Shown here: positions 24,681 to 33,286 of the stretch, in pieces
How positions within the stretch are numbered: the stretch's first letter is position 1
Layout of the letters: the number at the start of each line of letters is the position of its first letter
Assembly (NCBI RefSeq): GCF_042686175.1
Contig: NZ_JBHUOR010000033.1
Coordinates: forward strand, 33,768 to 97,767
DNA: 64,000 bases
Origin: Kurthia populi
Lineage (GTDB): Bacteria; Bacillota; Bacilli; Bacillales_A; Planococcaceae
Reading direction: 5' to 3'
The notes under the pieces: model-generated
Told to the model about the DNA's origin: nothing
Seen by the model: the letters and a program-made list of their open reading frames with translations, nothing else
The model's database searches: none
Translations under genes and position numbers: made by a program

Positions 24681-25640
24681 ATGCGTCAAGAAGATGCGAT
24701 TATTGTTGGCGGTGGCCCTTGTGGTCTTGCGGCAGCAATCGCTTTACAAAAAATTGGACTAAACCCAATCGTCATTGAAAAAGGCAATATCGTGAATGCG
24801 ATTTATAATTACCCAACGCACCAAACATTTTTCTCATCAAGTGAAAAATTAGCGATTGGCGATGTACCATTTATTATTGAAGGTCAAAAACCAAAACGTA
24901 ATCAAGCACTCGTTTACTATCGTGAGGTTGTAAAACGAAAAGATATTCAAATCCATCGTTTTGAGAAGGTCGAGCATGTTACAAAGCAAGGCCAATCATT
25001 TATTGTGAAAACATCTAAGGATACGTATGAAACACCGTATGTGGTTATTGCGACAGGCTACTACGATCATCCGAATTATATGGGCATTGACGGTGAAAAC
25101 TTACCGAAAGTGATGCACTATTTCAAAGAGGGGCATCCTTATTTTGATACGGATGTACTTGTAATTGGTGGCAAGAACTCAGCAATTGATGCGGGACTTG
25201 CACTGCATAAAGCTGGGGCTCGTGTGACAGTTGCCTATCGTGGTAGTGAATACTCATCAAGCATTAAACCGTGGGTACTACCAGATTTTGCGGCACTTGC
25301 ACGTGATGAAAGTATTCAGATGTTATTTAATACAAGCGTGGAAAAAATCGATGATACAACAGTGACATTAACAGTGGATGGTGAAGAAAAAGTCATTGCG
25401 AATGATTTTGTTTTTGCGATGACAGGCTATCACCCAGATCACTCATTTATTCGTGAAATGGGTGTGACAGTAGATGCTGAAACAGGGCGTCCAACATTTA
25501 ATCCTGAAACAATGGAAACAAATGTGGAAGGGTTGTTTATTGCGGGTGTTATTGCAGCAGGTAATAATGCAAATGAAATCTTTATCGAAAATGGCCGCTT
25601 CCACGGCGACCAAATCGCTGCATGTATTACGGCGAAATAA
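24681..25640 (+). CDS. ypdA: Bacillithiol disulfide reductase YpdA (Bdr)
   Basis: FAD- and NADPH-dependent oxidoreductase that reduces bacillithiol disulfide. It has the FAD-binding GGGPCGLAAA at residues 10-19 and a second nucleotide loop GGKNSAIDAG near 165. With the ATG at 24681 the conserved active-site cysteine falls at residue 14, the position known in YpdA; this and the spacing from AAAAGGA favour this start over the ATG at 24672. The 319-residue length fits. BshA, which makes the bacillithiol precursor, is encoded at 53.7 kb. A terminator follows. Confidence 0.92.
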   Translation: MRQEDAIIVGGGPCGLAAAIALQKIGLNPIVIEKGNIVNAIYNYPTHQTFFSSSEKLAIGDVPFIIEGQKPKRNQALVYYREVVKRKDIQIHRFEKVEHVTKQGQSFIVKTSKDTYETPYVVIATGYYDHPNYMGIDGENLPKVMHYFKEGHPYFDTDVLVIGGKNSAIDAGLALHKAGARVTVAYRGSEYSSSIKPWVLPDFAALARDESIQMLFNTSVEKIDDTTVTLTVDGEEKVIANDFVFAMTGYHPDHSFIREMGVTVDAETGRPTFNPETMETNVEGLFIAGVIAAGNNANEIFIENGRFHGDQIAACITAK

Positions 25641-25652
25641 CATTAGTGAATT

Positions 25653-25684
25653 AAGCATTACTTTGCTAAGTAGTGCTTTTTTTA
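25653..25684 (+). terminator. Terminator after ypdA
   Basis: AAGCATTACT (25653-25662) pairs with AGTAGTGCTT (25669-25678), followed by a run of seven T. Confidence 0.85.
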
Positions 25685-25692
25685 CTGCGTTT

Positions 25693-25780
25693 ATGTATGC
25701 AATATATTACGAGGACGTAAAAATTGTCTTAGCGAAATTTGTCACGTATTTAAATGTAGTTTATAATGTATGCAATATAT
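25693..25780 (+). promoter_or_regulatory. gntR promoter with two copies of a 15-bp motif
   Basis: ATGTATGCAATATAT occurs at 25693-25707 and again at 25766-25780, identical in both. The second copy overlaps the -10 of a good promoter: TTGTCA (25739-25744), 17 bases, TATAAT (25762-25767). The pair of sites with a 58-base gap looks like an operator for self-control by the GntR-family protein encoded next. Confidence 0.65.
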
Positions 25781-25803
25781 AAGAATTCGGGAGAGGTGAC
25801 ACG

Positions 25804-26466
25804 ATGCCAATACCAAAGGACTTCATGAAACCCGCACGTTTATCAGCAAAGGAACGTGCCTTTTTACAACTACAAGAATGGATTATTGATGGGACGTTGC
25901 AACCATTAGAAAAATTAAATGATGCAGAGCTTGCGACTGCGCTAGGCGTCAGTCGTACGCCCGTACGCGAAGCATTACAATTATTAAATGCACAGGGCTT
26001 TGTTGAAATGCATCCCGGTGTAGCAACACAAGTAACCGCTGTTAATAATGCCGATGTCGAAAAGATTTTACCCGTATTAGCGGCATTGCAAGCATTAGCT
26101 GCTGAGGAAGTATCTCAAAAAGGCGTAACAGCTTCATTTATCCAACAGCTACGCGCTAAAAATGCGGAATTTGCGTTAGCAATTGAAAGTCAAAACTTCT
26201 ATTTAGCGTTAAAACTAGATGATGAATTGCACACATTAATTATTCAAGAAGCAGAAAATGAATATATTGCAAATCCTGTGTCGAATTTTCAAGCACATGT
26301 GCGCCGCTTATTCTTCCATAACTCGATTATTTTAACCGCACAATCTGTTGTCGAGCATGAGAAGTTAATTGCATCCCTTGAAGCGCAGGATGCCGAAACA
26401 GCGCATGCCATTACAAAGCAAAACTGGGTACGTGCAACAGAGGAATATGCATCTCGCACAAAATAA
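25804..26466 (+). CDS. GntR-family transcriptional regulator (FadR/FCD subfamily)
   Basis: A 220-residue regulator. Residues about 15-80 form the GntR winged helix-turn-helix (DAELATALGVSRTPVREALQ), and the rest is a helical FCD-type ligand-binding domain, with DDELHTLI as a probable metal or ligand helix. The start follows GGGAGAGGTGA. It stands alone, flanked by the ypdA terminator and a palindromic repeat, so no target operon is indicated. Two identical 15-bp motifs at its own promoter suggest self-regulation. The effector is unknown. Confidence 0.85.
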   Translation: MPIPKDFMKPARLSAKERAFLQLQEWIIDGTLQPLEKLNDAELATALGVSRTPVREALQLLNAQGFVEMHPGVATQVTAVNNADVEKILPVLAALQALAAEEVSQKGVTASFIQQLRAKNAEFALAIESQNFYLALKLDDELHTLIIQEAENEYIANPVSNFQAHVRRLFFHNSIILTAQSVVEHEKLIASLEAQDAETAHAITKQNWVRATEEYASRTK

Positions 26467-26523
26467 TTATTAATAGAAACGACTGGAATACTACGAAATG
26501 TCCAGCTGAAAAATAAGCATAAG

Positions 26524-26667
26524 AAAAGAAGAGACTTTGACAAAATACGTCATTTTTCTTTTTTAGCGTTCGCAATAAAAAACCGGAACCGTGCCACAGC
26601 GCGATTCCGGTTTTTTTATGTTCATATCAGAGGTTGTTTTTACACGTCTATCCTAGCCTCTTCTTTT
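26524..26667 (+). repeat. Dispersed palindromic element, copy 2
   Basis: Second copy of the element seen at 6.7 kb, same orientation. The outer inverted repeat is AAAAGAAGAG (26524-26533) with CTCTTCTTTT (26658-26667). The inner hairpin has AACCGGAACC and GATTCCGGTT with T runs on both sides. The block TTTTTCTTTTTTAGCGTTCGCAA (about 26552-26574) is conserved. It is more diverged at its ends than copy 1 (GAGACTTTGACA and TATCCTAGCCTC). It lies between the convergent gntR and ansA genes and holds no reading frame. Confidence 0.88.
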
Positions 26668-26681
26668 GATTAGTCATGCTT

Positions 26682-27653
26682 TTATTGGAAGAAGCGTGAC
26701 ATTTCAAGTGGTTGCTGGTATTGGTTTAAGCCAATTAAAAGGCGAAGGCGTGCCTTTGGACCATTAAGACCTGTCGTGAACAGCACCCCCATGTCTTCGA
26801 GCTGCTTACCGCCACCATCATAGCCGTAGACACCTTGTGCGATACCGTTAAAGCAGCGCGACACAAGGACGACAGGCAGACGTTTTTGAATCATGCGCTG
26901 AATACTCGGAACAAGCGCAGGTGGCACATTGCCTTGACCAAGGCCTTCAAGTACAAGACCATCATACCCTGCATCGATGACCGCATCGACTAAATCGCCG
27001 TCCATTCCAGCATATACTTTTAACATCGCAACGCGTTTTGTTAAACTTTGTACGTCAACGAATTCACGTGTAATCGGGGCATGGTGAAAGTGAATGGTCA
27101 TTTTCGTTACTAAGCCAATCGGTCCGTACTGCGGAGATTGGAATGTAGATACAGAAGAGGTCGATGTTTTCGTAACATTGACCGCTTGATGAATCTCATC
27201 ATTCATGACGACTAATACACCTTTACCACGTGCATCCTCATCACTTGCAACACGAATTGCAGCGACAAGATTGTACAAACCATCTGCGCCCAGCTCATTT
27301 GATGAGCGCATTGCACCCGTCATGACAATCGGGGCCTCAAATTTTGTCGTTAAATCTAAAAAGTAAGCCGTTTCTTCTAATGTATCGGTACCATGCGTAA
27401 TTACGACGCCATCAAATGCTGCATGTGCGAGCTGGTCATTGATGATATTACGCAACTTTAACATATGCTCAGGAGTCATATGTGGCGATGGTAAATTAAA
27501 AGCTTCGATTTCGGTAATCGCCGCTAAACGTTCCAATTTTTCATGTTCCTTTGTTAGCGGATTGATTGTATCAGGAACAACTGCCCCCGTATCCTCGCTA
27601 ACATGCATTGAAATAGTACCACCTGTATGAATAAGTAAAATTTTCTTTTTCAT
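26682..27653 (-). CDS. ansA: L-asparaginase, type I (AnsA-like)
   Basis: Hydrolyses asparagine to aspartate and ammonia in the cytoplasm; 323 residues with no signal peptide. The two threonine-containing active-site motifs are clear: HTGGTISM at about 8-15 and THGTDTLEETAYF at about 85-97, plus the lysine-bearing ALRSS-type region (GAMRSSNELGADG). The ATG at 27653 has GGAGG upstream; an in-frame upstream extension would add a hydrophobic stretch and is not supported. It is divergent from prsW, the same neighbourhood as in B. subtilis. Confidence 0.93.
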   Translation of the reverse strand: MKKKILLIHTGGTISMHVSEDTGAVVPDTINPLTKEHEKLERLAAITEIEAFNLPSPHMTPEHMLKLRNIINDQLAHAAFDGVVITHGTDTLEETAYFLDLTTKFEAPIVMTGAMRSSNELGADGLYNLVAAIRVASDEDARGKGVLVVMNDEIHQAVNVTKTSTSSVSTFQSPQYGPIGLVTKMTIHFHHAPITREFVDVQSLTKRVAMLKVYAGMDGDLVDAVIDAGYDGLVLEGLGQGNVPPALVPSIQRMIQKRLPVVLVSRCFNGIAQGVYGYDGGGKQLEDMGVLFTTGLNGPKARLRLLIGLNQYQQPLEMSRFFQ

Positions 27654-27705
27654 GCTATACCTCCATATAATATATAATAGAAAAAAACGGAGAAGGGAGA
27701 CTGCG

Positions 27706-28392
27706 ATGCTTATCCTCTTATCCGTCGCCATTGCACCGGGGCTTGCGCTACTTAGCTTTTTTTACTTGCGTAACCAAATGGCGACCGAACCGCGTAATTT
27801 GCTGCATGCATTTATTTACGGTGCTGCGTTAACATTCCCTATTTTATTTTTACAATATGTTTTAAAAGAAGAACATATTTTTACAAATCCTATTATACAA
27901 GAAGTTTTGTTCACAGGGATTATTGAAGAGTTTTTTAAATGGTTTTTATTAATGTTAATTATTTATAACCATGTCGAATTTGATGACCCTTATGATGGGA
28001 TTTTATATGGTGTGTCCTTATCCCTTGGCTTTGCGACCGTTGAAAATATACTGTACTTACTATCCTACGGTGTTGATACTGCGTTGATGCGCGCATTATT
28101 ACCCGTTTCTAGTCATGCATTATTTGGCGTTGTGATGGGCTTTTATTTAGGCAAAGCAAAGTTTTCAAAGCTAAAGAGCGAGAAAACATGGCTCGTCTGG
28201 TCGGTTAGTACACCGATTTTATTACATGTTCTTTATAATGCGGTGCTGTTATTACCTGGCAACTGGGATTATATTGTCATTCCCTTTATGATTTTCTTAT
28301 GGTGGTTTGCACTGCGAAAAGTAAAACGTGCACACGAGCATTTAGTATCGATATTGATGGAAAAGTCCTATAATGATGAAAAAATAGGTTAA
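27706..28392 (+). CDS. prsW: Intramembrane protease PrsW
   Basis: Multi-spanning glutamic-type intramembrane protease, 228 residues. In B. subtilis PrsW makes the first (site-1) cut of the anti-sigma factor RsiW under envelope stress. Conserved acidic motif IIEEFFKW lies at about 72-79, ENILY at about 112-116 and HALFG at about 137-141, matching the three PrsW family motifs. GAAGGGAGA precedes the ATG at 27706. In B. subtilis, germination genes ypeB-sleB follow in this neighbourhood; here ypfA comes next. Confidence 0.9.
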   Translation: MLILLSVAIAPGLALLSFFYLRNQMATEPRNLLHAFIYGAALTFPILFLQYVLKEEHIFTNPIIQEVLFTGIIEEFFKWFLLMLIIYNHVEFDDPYDGILYGVSLSLGFATVENILYLLSYGVDTALMRALLPVSSHALFGVVMGFYLGKAKFSKLKSEKTWLVWSVSTPILLHVLYNAVLLLPGNWDYIVIPFMIFLWWFALRKVKRAHEHLVSILMEKSYNDEKIG

Positions 28393-28485
28393 AAATCCTA
28401 TTTCTGGTATGGTTTATAGGCGTTAAATCATGTATACTAGAGCCAACATCACATAAAAAAGTAGTTGCATAGGGGAGGGGCACCG

Positions 28486-29142
28486 ATGGATTTTAAAATC
28501 GGGACAAATTTAACGCTAGAAACAATCAATCAAGACACGCCAGAACGCTATAGTTGTCGCGTAGTCGATGTGCTAGATGGAGAAATTTTTATTGATTATC
28601 CAATTCACAATGTAACAAAACGGACGGTCTATTTAAATGTCGGTGATACATTTCGTGTAACATTTATTGACGATAAGAAAGTGGCACATGCTTTTTTCAC
28701 GACGATTTTAGGACGTAAAAAAGCAAATATCCCGATGATACGATTAGCCGCACCATCAGATGAAGACATCGAAAAAATTCAGCGTCGGGAATATGTACGC
28801 GTTGAAACGGCGATAGATGTCGCAATGCGCTATGACAATCAATTTTATCAATTTGTGACAGCGGACGTCAGCGCTGGTGGCATTGCAATTTATTTAAATC
28901 GCCTCTTACCGTTGAAGCCTGATGATGAAGTGGAATTAACACTGGTGTTGCCATTTGCAAAAGAAGAGGATGGTACGCAGTATGTCCACGTTACAGGGCG
29001 AATTATTCGGATTATCGAAAAGGATGAACAAAAAATTGTCCCCATTCAATTCGTTGATACCGATGAAGTGGATCGGAAAATAATTACGCGTTTTTGCTTT
29101 GAGCGGCAACTCATTAATTACCGCAAAGAAATGTCTTATTAA
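28486..29142 (+). CDS. ypfA: Cyclic-di-GMP receptor YpfA (YcgR-like, PilZ domain)
   Basis: Cytoplasmic 218-residue PilZ protein. An N-terminal YcgR-type domain (1-95) is followed by a PilZ domain with both ligand motifs: RREYVR (R-x3-R type) near 98 and DVSAGGIAI (D-x-S-x2-G) near 129. The B. subtilis homologue (YpfA/DgrA) binds cyclic-di-GMP and slows motility through the flagellar motor. GGGAGGGG precedes the ATG at 28486. Its presence shows that cyclic-di-GMP signalling is used, which matters for the split phosphodiesterase gene at 12-14 kb. A terminator follows. Confidence 0.92.
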   Translation: MDFKIGTNLTLETINQDTPERYSCRVVDVLDGEIFIDYPIHNVTKRTVYLNVGDTFRVTFIDDKKVAHAFFTTILGRKKANIPMIRLAAPSDEDIEKIQRREYVRVETAIDVAMRYDNQFYQFVTADVSAGGIAIYLNRLLPLKPDDEVELTLVLPFAKEEDGTQYVHVTGRIIRIIEKDEQKIVPIQFVDTDEVDRKIITRFCFERQLINYRKEMSY

Positions 29143-29145
29143 TCG

Positions 29146-29178
29146 AAAGAGTGAGCCACCGTGCTCGCTCTTTTTTTA
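29146..29178 (+). terminator. Terminator after ypfA
   Basis: AGAGTGAGC pairs with GCTCGCTCT (one T-G pair), followed by TTTTTT, between ypfA and cmk. Confidence 0.85.
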
Positions 29179-29250
29179 TGTGCTCGCAATGTTCGATTCC
29201 GGGTATTATATGATACAATACTACTTTAGAAAGAAAGCGAGGAATTTAGC

Positions 29251-29922
29251 GTGAAAAATATTCAAATTGCCATTGATGGACCAGCTGGTGCTGGGAAAAG
29301 TACAGTAGCAAAAATTGCTGCTGAAAAGCTTCAATACACATACATTGATACAGGTGCGATGTACCGCGCCTTAACATTAAAAGCCTTACGTACAAGTACT
29401 GATTTAGACTCAGAACAAGCGATTGCAGACTTATTAAAGGACTCAACAATCGAGCTTGTACCAGCTGAGAATGGTCAACGCGTACTATTAGATGGTGAAG
29501 ATGTTTCAGAAGAAATTCGTTTCCCAAATATCTCTGCCAACGTTTCAAAAGTAGCGGCACATGCGGCAATGCGTGCTATTATGGTCGATTTACAACATGA
29601 TATGGCTGCGCGCGGTGGTGTCGTAATGGATGGCCGTGACATCGGTACAGCTGTATTACCACAAGCTGAACTAAAAGTATTCATGTCTGCAACGGTAGAA
29701 GAACGTGCACGTCGCCGTTTTGAAGACAATAATAAACGCGGTATTGAATCATCTATTGAACAACTACAGCAAGAAATTGCACTGCGCGACAAGATGGACA
29801 GCGAACGCGAAGCATCACCCCTTGTACAAGCGGAAGATGCCATTTTCTTAGATACAACGACATTATCAATCGATGAAGCAGCAGATGCCATTTTAAAATT
29901 AGCGAGTGAAAGGATGGCTTAA
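29251..29922 (+). CDS. cmk: Cytidylate kinase
   Basis: Phosphorylates CMP and dCMP with ATP in nucleotide salvage. The 223-residue protein has the P-loop DGPAGAGKSTVAK at 9-21, DTGAMYRALT, DGRDIGT (about 128-134) and the arginine-rich lid (ERARRRFE). Its start follows GCGAGGAA. It ends one base before the plsC start, so the two genes form an operon; the S1-domain gene follows, the order known in Bacillus cereus and relatives. Confidence 0.95.
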   Translation: MKNIQIAIDGPAGAGKSTVAKIAAEKLQYTYIDTGAMYRALTLKALRTSTDLDSEQAIADLLKDSTIELVPAENGQRVLLDGEDVSEEIRFPNISANVSKVAAHAAMRAIMVDLQHDMAARGGVVMDGRDIGTAVLPQAELKVFMSATVEERARRRFEDNNKRGIESSIEQLQQEIALRDKMDSEREASPLVQAEDAIFLDTTTLSIDEAADAILKLASERMA

Positions 29923-29923
29923 T

Positions 29924-30514
29924 ATGGAATTCTATCAATTTGCACGTGGCGTTGTAAAAACGGTACTGTTTCCATTTTATCGTGTAAAAGTAATTGGCCG
30001 TGACAACTTTCCTAAAGAAGGCGGCGTCTTAATCTGTTCGAATCACATCTCGAACTTTGACCCACCTGTTGTAGGAATTGCTGCACCACGTTCTCTTTAC
30101 TTTATGGCGAAAGAAGAATTGTTTAAAGTACCTGTACTTAAGGGTATATTACCAAAGATTAATGCTTTTCCTGTTAAACGAGGCTTTAGTGATCGACAAG
30201 CACTACGTACAGCGCTAAACCTTTTAAAAGATGGCAATGTTGTCGGCTTATTCCCGGAAGGTCATCGTAGTAAAGATGGCAAGCTAGGGGAAGGGTTTAG
30301 CGGCGCGGGTTTCTTTGCGCTACGTGGTGGCGATGCTGTTGTGTTACCGTGTGCCGTCATTGGACCATATAAACGCTTCCATCCGATTACAGTTGTTTTC
30401 GGTAAGCCAATCGATATGACACCTTATCGTGAACGTCGTGCAAAAGCCGAGGAAGTAACAGCGGTTATTATGTCTGGAATTCAACAAATTCTAGACGAAT
30501 ACGAGCAAAAATAA
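29924..30514 (+). CDS. plsC: 1-acyl-sn-glycerol-3-phosphate acyltransferase PlsC
   Basis: Adds the second acyl chain to lysophosphatidic acid, giving phosphatidic acid, at the inner face of the membrane. The 196-residue protein has the acyltransferase motif H-x4-D (SNHISNFDPP) at about 37-46, the FPEGHRS substrate motif near 107-113 and a hydrophobic N-terminal stretch. The ATG at 29924 follows an AAAGGA site inside the end of cmk; the longer upstream start is less likely. Fatty acid supply through FabI at 20 kb feeds this step. Confidence 0.93.
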   Translation: MEFYQFARGVVKTVLFPFYRVKVIGRDNFPKEGGVLICSNHISNFDPPVVGIAAPRSLYFMAKEELFKVPVLKGILPKINAFPVKRGFSDRQALRTALNLLKDGNVVGLFPEGHRSKDGKLGEGFSGAGFFALRGGDAVVLPCAVIGPYKRFHPITVVFGKPIDMTPYRERRAKAEEVTAVIMSGIQQILDEYEQK

Positions 30515-30601
30515 AAAATAGTACGTTTGTAATAGCTAATTTTTGTTTTTAAGCGTTCTATCAACTAAAATAAAGGTAATCGATGTGAAGGAGGATTACA
30601 T

Positions 30602-31783
30602 ATGTCTGAAGAAATGAATCTGAATGAAGTAAAAGAATTACACGAAGGTGATATCGTCAAGGCGCGTGTAGAATCTGTTGAAGATAATCGCGTCATTGTA
30701 TCGATTGAAAATGCAAAATACGACGGTATCATTCCAATTAGTGAGTTATCAAGTTTACATGTCGAAAAAGCATCAGATGCTGTAAAAGCGGGTGATGAGT
30801 TCGAAGTGATGGTGAAAAAGGTAGAAGAGCCATCAGCTGATTCAGAAGGCACAGGAAATTATGTTCTTTCGAAACGCCAAGTCGATGCCATCGCAGCGTG
30901 GAAAACATTAAAAGAGCAATTCGATGCTGGCGAAGTACTTGAAGCGGAAGTAAAAGACGTTGTTAAAGGCGGCTTAGTTGTTGACCTTGGTGTACGTGGT
31001 TTCGTACCAGCTTCATTAGTAGAAGATTATTTTGTTGAAACGTTTGACGATTATAAAGGGAAAACGCTGAAATTCAAAATCGTTGAAATGGATCAAGATA
31101 AAAACCGTTTAATTTTATCGCATCGTGCAGTATTAGAAGACGAAAAAGCAGAGAAAAAAGTTGAGGTCATCAATACAATTAAAGAAGGCGACGTGTTAGA
31201 TGGTACGGTTCAACGTATCGCGGCATTTGGGGCTTTCGTTGATATTGGCGGCGTTGATGGTCTTGTGCATATTTCACAAGTAGCACATGAGCATGTCTCA
31301 AATGTCTATGATGTGTTAAAAGAAGGCCAAAAAGTACAAGTAAAAGTACTTTCTGTTGATCCGGTCAACGAACGTATTTCATTATCCATTAAAGATACGT
31401 TAGCAGGTCCATGGGAAGGCATTGAAGAGAAAGCGCCAAAAGGAGCAGTACTAGATGGCATTGTACGCCGTCTTGTAACGTTTGGTGCCTTTGTCGAAGT
31501 GTTCCCAGGTGTAGAAGGTTTAGTACACATTTCACAAATTGCACACAAACATATTAATACGCCACATGAAGTGCTGCAAGAAGGTCAAGAAGTTCAAGTG
31601 AAAGTACTTGAAGTAAGTGAAGATGAAAAACGACTGGCACTGAGCATTCGCGAATTACTAGAAAAAGAAGACAATGATGAGCCAACAGAGGAAGAGTATG
31701 ACCTTCCTGAACAAGAAAGTGGCTTCTCATTTGGCGATCTTTTAGGCGAACAGCTAAAGGACTTTAAAACAGACGATAAATAA
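30602..31783 (+). CDS. ypfD: S1 RNA-binding domain protein (30S ribosomal protein S1 homologue, YpfD-like)
   Basis: A 393-residue RNA-binding protein with four S1 repeats at about 15-80, 100-167, 188-257 and 273-342. The third and fourth carry the consensus GAFVDIGG-VDGLVHIS and GAFVEVFPGVEGLVHIS. The C-terminal 50 residues are acidic. Gram-positive homologues have four rather than six repeats and are not essential ribosome parts in B. subtilis. GGAGGAT precedes the ATG. It follows cmk-plsC and ends at a terminator. Confidence 0.92.
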   Translation: MSEEMNLNEVKELHEGDIVKARVESVEDNRVIVSIENAKYDGIIPISELSSLHVEKASDAVKAGDEFEVMVKKVEEPSADSEGTGNYVLSKRQVDAIAAWKTLKEQFDAGEVLEAEVKDVVKGGLVVDLGVRGFVPASLVEDYFVETFDDYKGKTLKFKIVEMDQDKNRLILSHRAVLEDEKAEKKVEVINTIKEGDVLDGTVQRIAAFGAFVDIGGVDGLVHISQVAHEHVSNVYDVLKEGQKVQVKVLSVDPVNERISLSIKDTLAGPWEGIEEKAPKGAVLDGIVRRLVTFGAFVEVFPGVEGLVHISQIAHKHINTPHEVLQEGQEVQVKVLEVSEDEKRLALSIRELLEKEDNDEPTEEEYDLPEQESGFSFGDLLGEQLKDFKTDDK

Positions 31784-31785
31784 TA

Positions 31786-31824
31786 AAAAGGCAGACGACT
31801 TCACATGAATTCGTCTGTTTTTCT
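31786..31824 (+). terminator. Terminator after the S1-domain gene
   Basis: CAGACGA (31792-31798) pairs with TCGTCTG (31811-31817), followed by TTTTTCTTTT. Confidence 0.8.
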
Positions 31825-31962
31825 TTTCTTTAAGACATAACTTTGATAAAATGAAATACAAATGGAAAGTATACGGATTAGGTGATGGGACGTTTCCGTA
31901 CCATCATCTTTTTTGTTGCCTTATAAATGAAAGATATGAAAGCTGGAAGGATGAAGTAAACT

Positions 31963-33273
31963 ATGACGAAACCAGTCATCGCAATCGTCGGCCGTCCGAA
32001 CGTAGGGAAATCAACTATTTTCAACCGTATCGTTGGCGAACGCGTATCCATCGTTGAGGACGTAGCGGGTGTAACTCGTGACCGTATTTATAGCTCAGCA
32101 GAATGGTTAACACATGATTTTAATATTATTGATACAGGTGGTATTCAACTAGGAGATGAACCATTCCTAGAAGAAATTCGCCAACAAGCAGAAGTTGCCA
32201 TGGACGAAGCCGATGTTATCATTTTCATGACGAATGGTCGTGAAGGTGTCACAATGGAAGATGAGCAAGTTGCGAAAATCTTATACAAAACGAAAAAACC
32301 GGTCGTATTAGCAGTCAATAAAGTCGATAACCCAGATATGCGTGATTTAATTTGGGATTTCTACTCATTAGGTTTTGGCGATCCATATCCAATCTCAGGG
32401 TCTCACGGTCTTGGGTTAGGGGATTTACTAGACGAATGTGCGAAGAACTTCCCAGAACAAGATGATACAGATTATGATGATAGCGTTATTAAATTCTCAT
32501 TAATCGGTCGTCCAAACGTTGGTAAATCATCATTAGTAAATGCAATTTTAGGGGACCAACGTGTTATCGTATCAGATGTTGCGGGTACAACTCGTGACGC
32601 AATCGATTCACCATACGAATACAATGGCCAAGAATACGTTATTATCGATACAGCCGGTATGCGTAAAAAAGGGAAAGTGTATGAAACAACTGAGAAATAT
32701 TCAGTGCTTCGTGCAATGCGAGCAATTGAACGTTCAGACGTTGTTTTAGTCGTATTAAATGGTGAAGAAGGCATTCAAGAACAAGATAAGAAAATTGCAG
32801 GTTATGCGCATGAAGCCGGCAAAGCCATTATCATTGTTATGAACAAATGGGATGCCGTTGTTAAAGACGAAAAAACAATGAACAAAAAAATCGAGGAAAT
32901 TCGTGAACAATTTGTTTACCTAGATTATGCACCGATTGTTTTCACATCAGCGAAAACAGGGAAACGTGTACATGATGTATTACCAGTTATTAACCGCGTA
33001 CATGATAACCACACAATGCGTGTACAATCTAGTATCCTAAATGAAGTGATTATGGATGCGATTGCACGTAACCCTGCACCAACAGATAAAGGGCGTCGTC
33101 TACGCATTTACTACGGTACACAAGTAGCGATTCAACCACCAACATTCGTTGTATTCGTCAACGATGTAGAACTAATGCACTTTACGTATGAGCGTTTCTT
33201 AGAAAACCGTATTCGTGATACATTTGATTTTGAAGGAACACCAATCCGTATTATTACACGTGCACGAGACTAA
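31963..33273 (+). CDS. der: Ribosome biogenesis GTPase Der (EngA)
   Basis: Essential double GTPase for 50S subunit assembly, 436 residues. First G domain: GRPNVGKSTIFNRI at 9-22, DTGG and NKVD. Second: GRPNVGKSSLVNAI near 182-195, DTAGMRKKGK and NKWD. A C-terminal KH-like domain follows from about 350. A GGAAGGATGA site precedes the ATG. It is followed by gpsA after 13 bases, the conserved der-gpsA pair. B. subtilis yphA, which lies between the S1 gene and der, is absent here. Confidence 0.97.
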   Translation: MTKPVIAIVGRPNVGKSTIFNRIVGERVSIVEDVAGVTRDRIYSSAEWLTHDFNIIDTGGIQLGDEPFLEEIRQQAEVAMDEADVIIFMTNGREGVTMEDEQVAKILYKTKKPVVLAVNKVDNPDMRDLIWDFYSLGFGDPYPISGSHGLGLGDLLDECAKNFPEQDDTDYDDSVIKFSLIGRPNVGKSSLVNAILGDQRVIVSDVAGTTRDAIDSPYEYNGQEYVIIDTAGMRKKGKVYETTEKYSVLRAMRAIERSDVVLVVLNGEEGIQEQDKKIAGYAHEAGKAIIIVMNKWDAVVKDEKTMNKKIEEIREQFVYLDYAPIVFTSAKTGKRVHDVLPVINRVHDNHTMRVQSSILNEVIMDAIARNPAPTDKGRRLRIYYGTQVAIQPPTFVVFVNDVELMHFTYERFLENRIRDTFDFEGTPIRIITRARD

Positions 33274-33286
33274 AGGAGCGATAACG

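Noticed and set aside
28382..28403. AAATAGG/CCTATTT hairpin after prsW as a terminator
   Set aside because: Seven-pair AT-rich stem without a following T run.
31882..31916. Attenuator-like hairpin before der (TGATGG/CCATCA plus T run)
   Set aside because: Stem is only six pairs with a 12-base loop; too weak to list as a terminator without transcript data.
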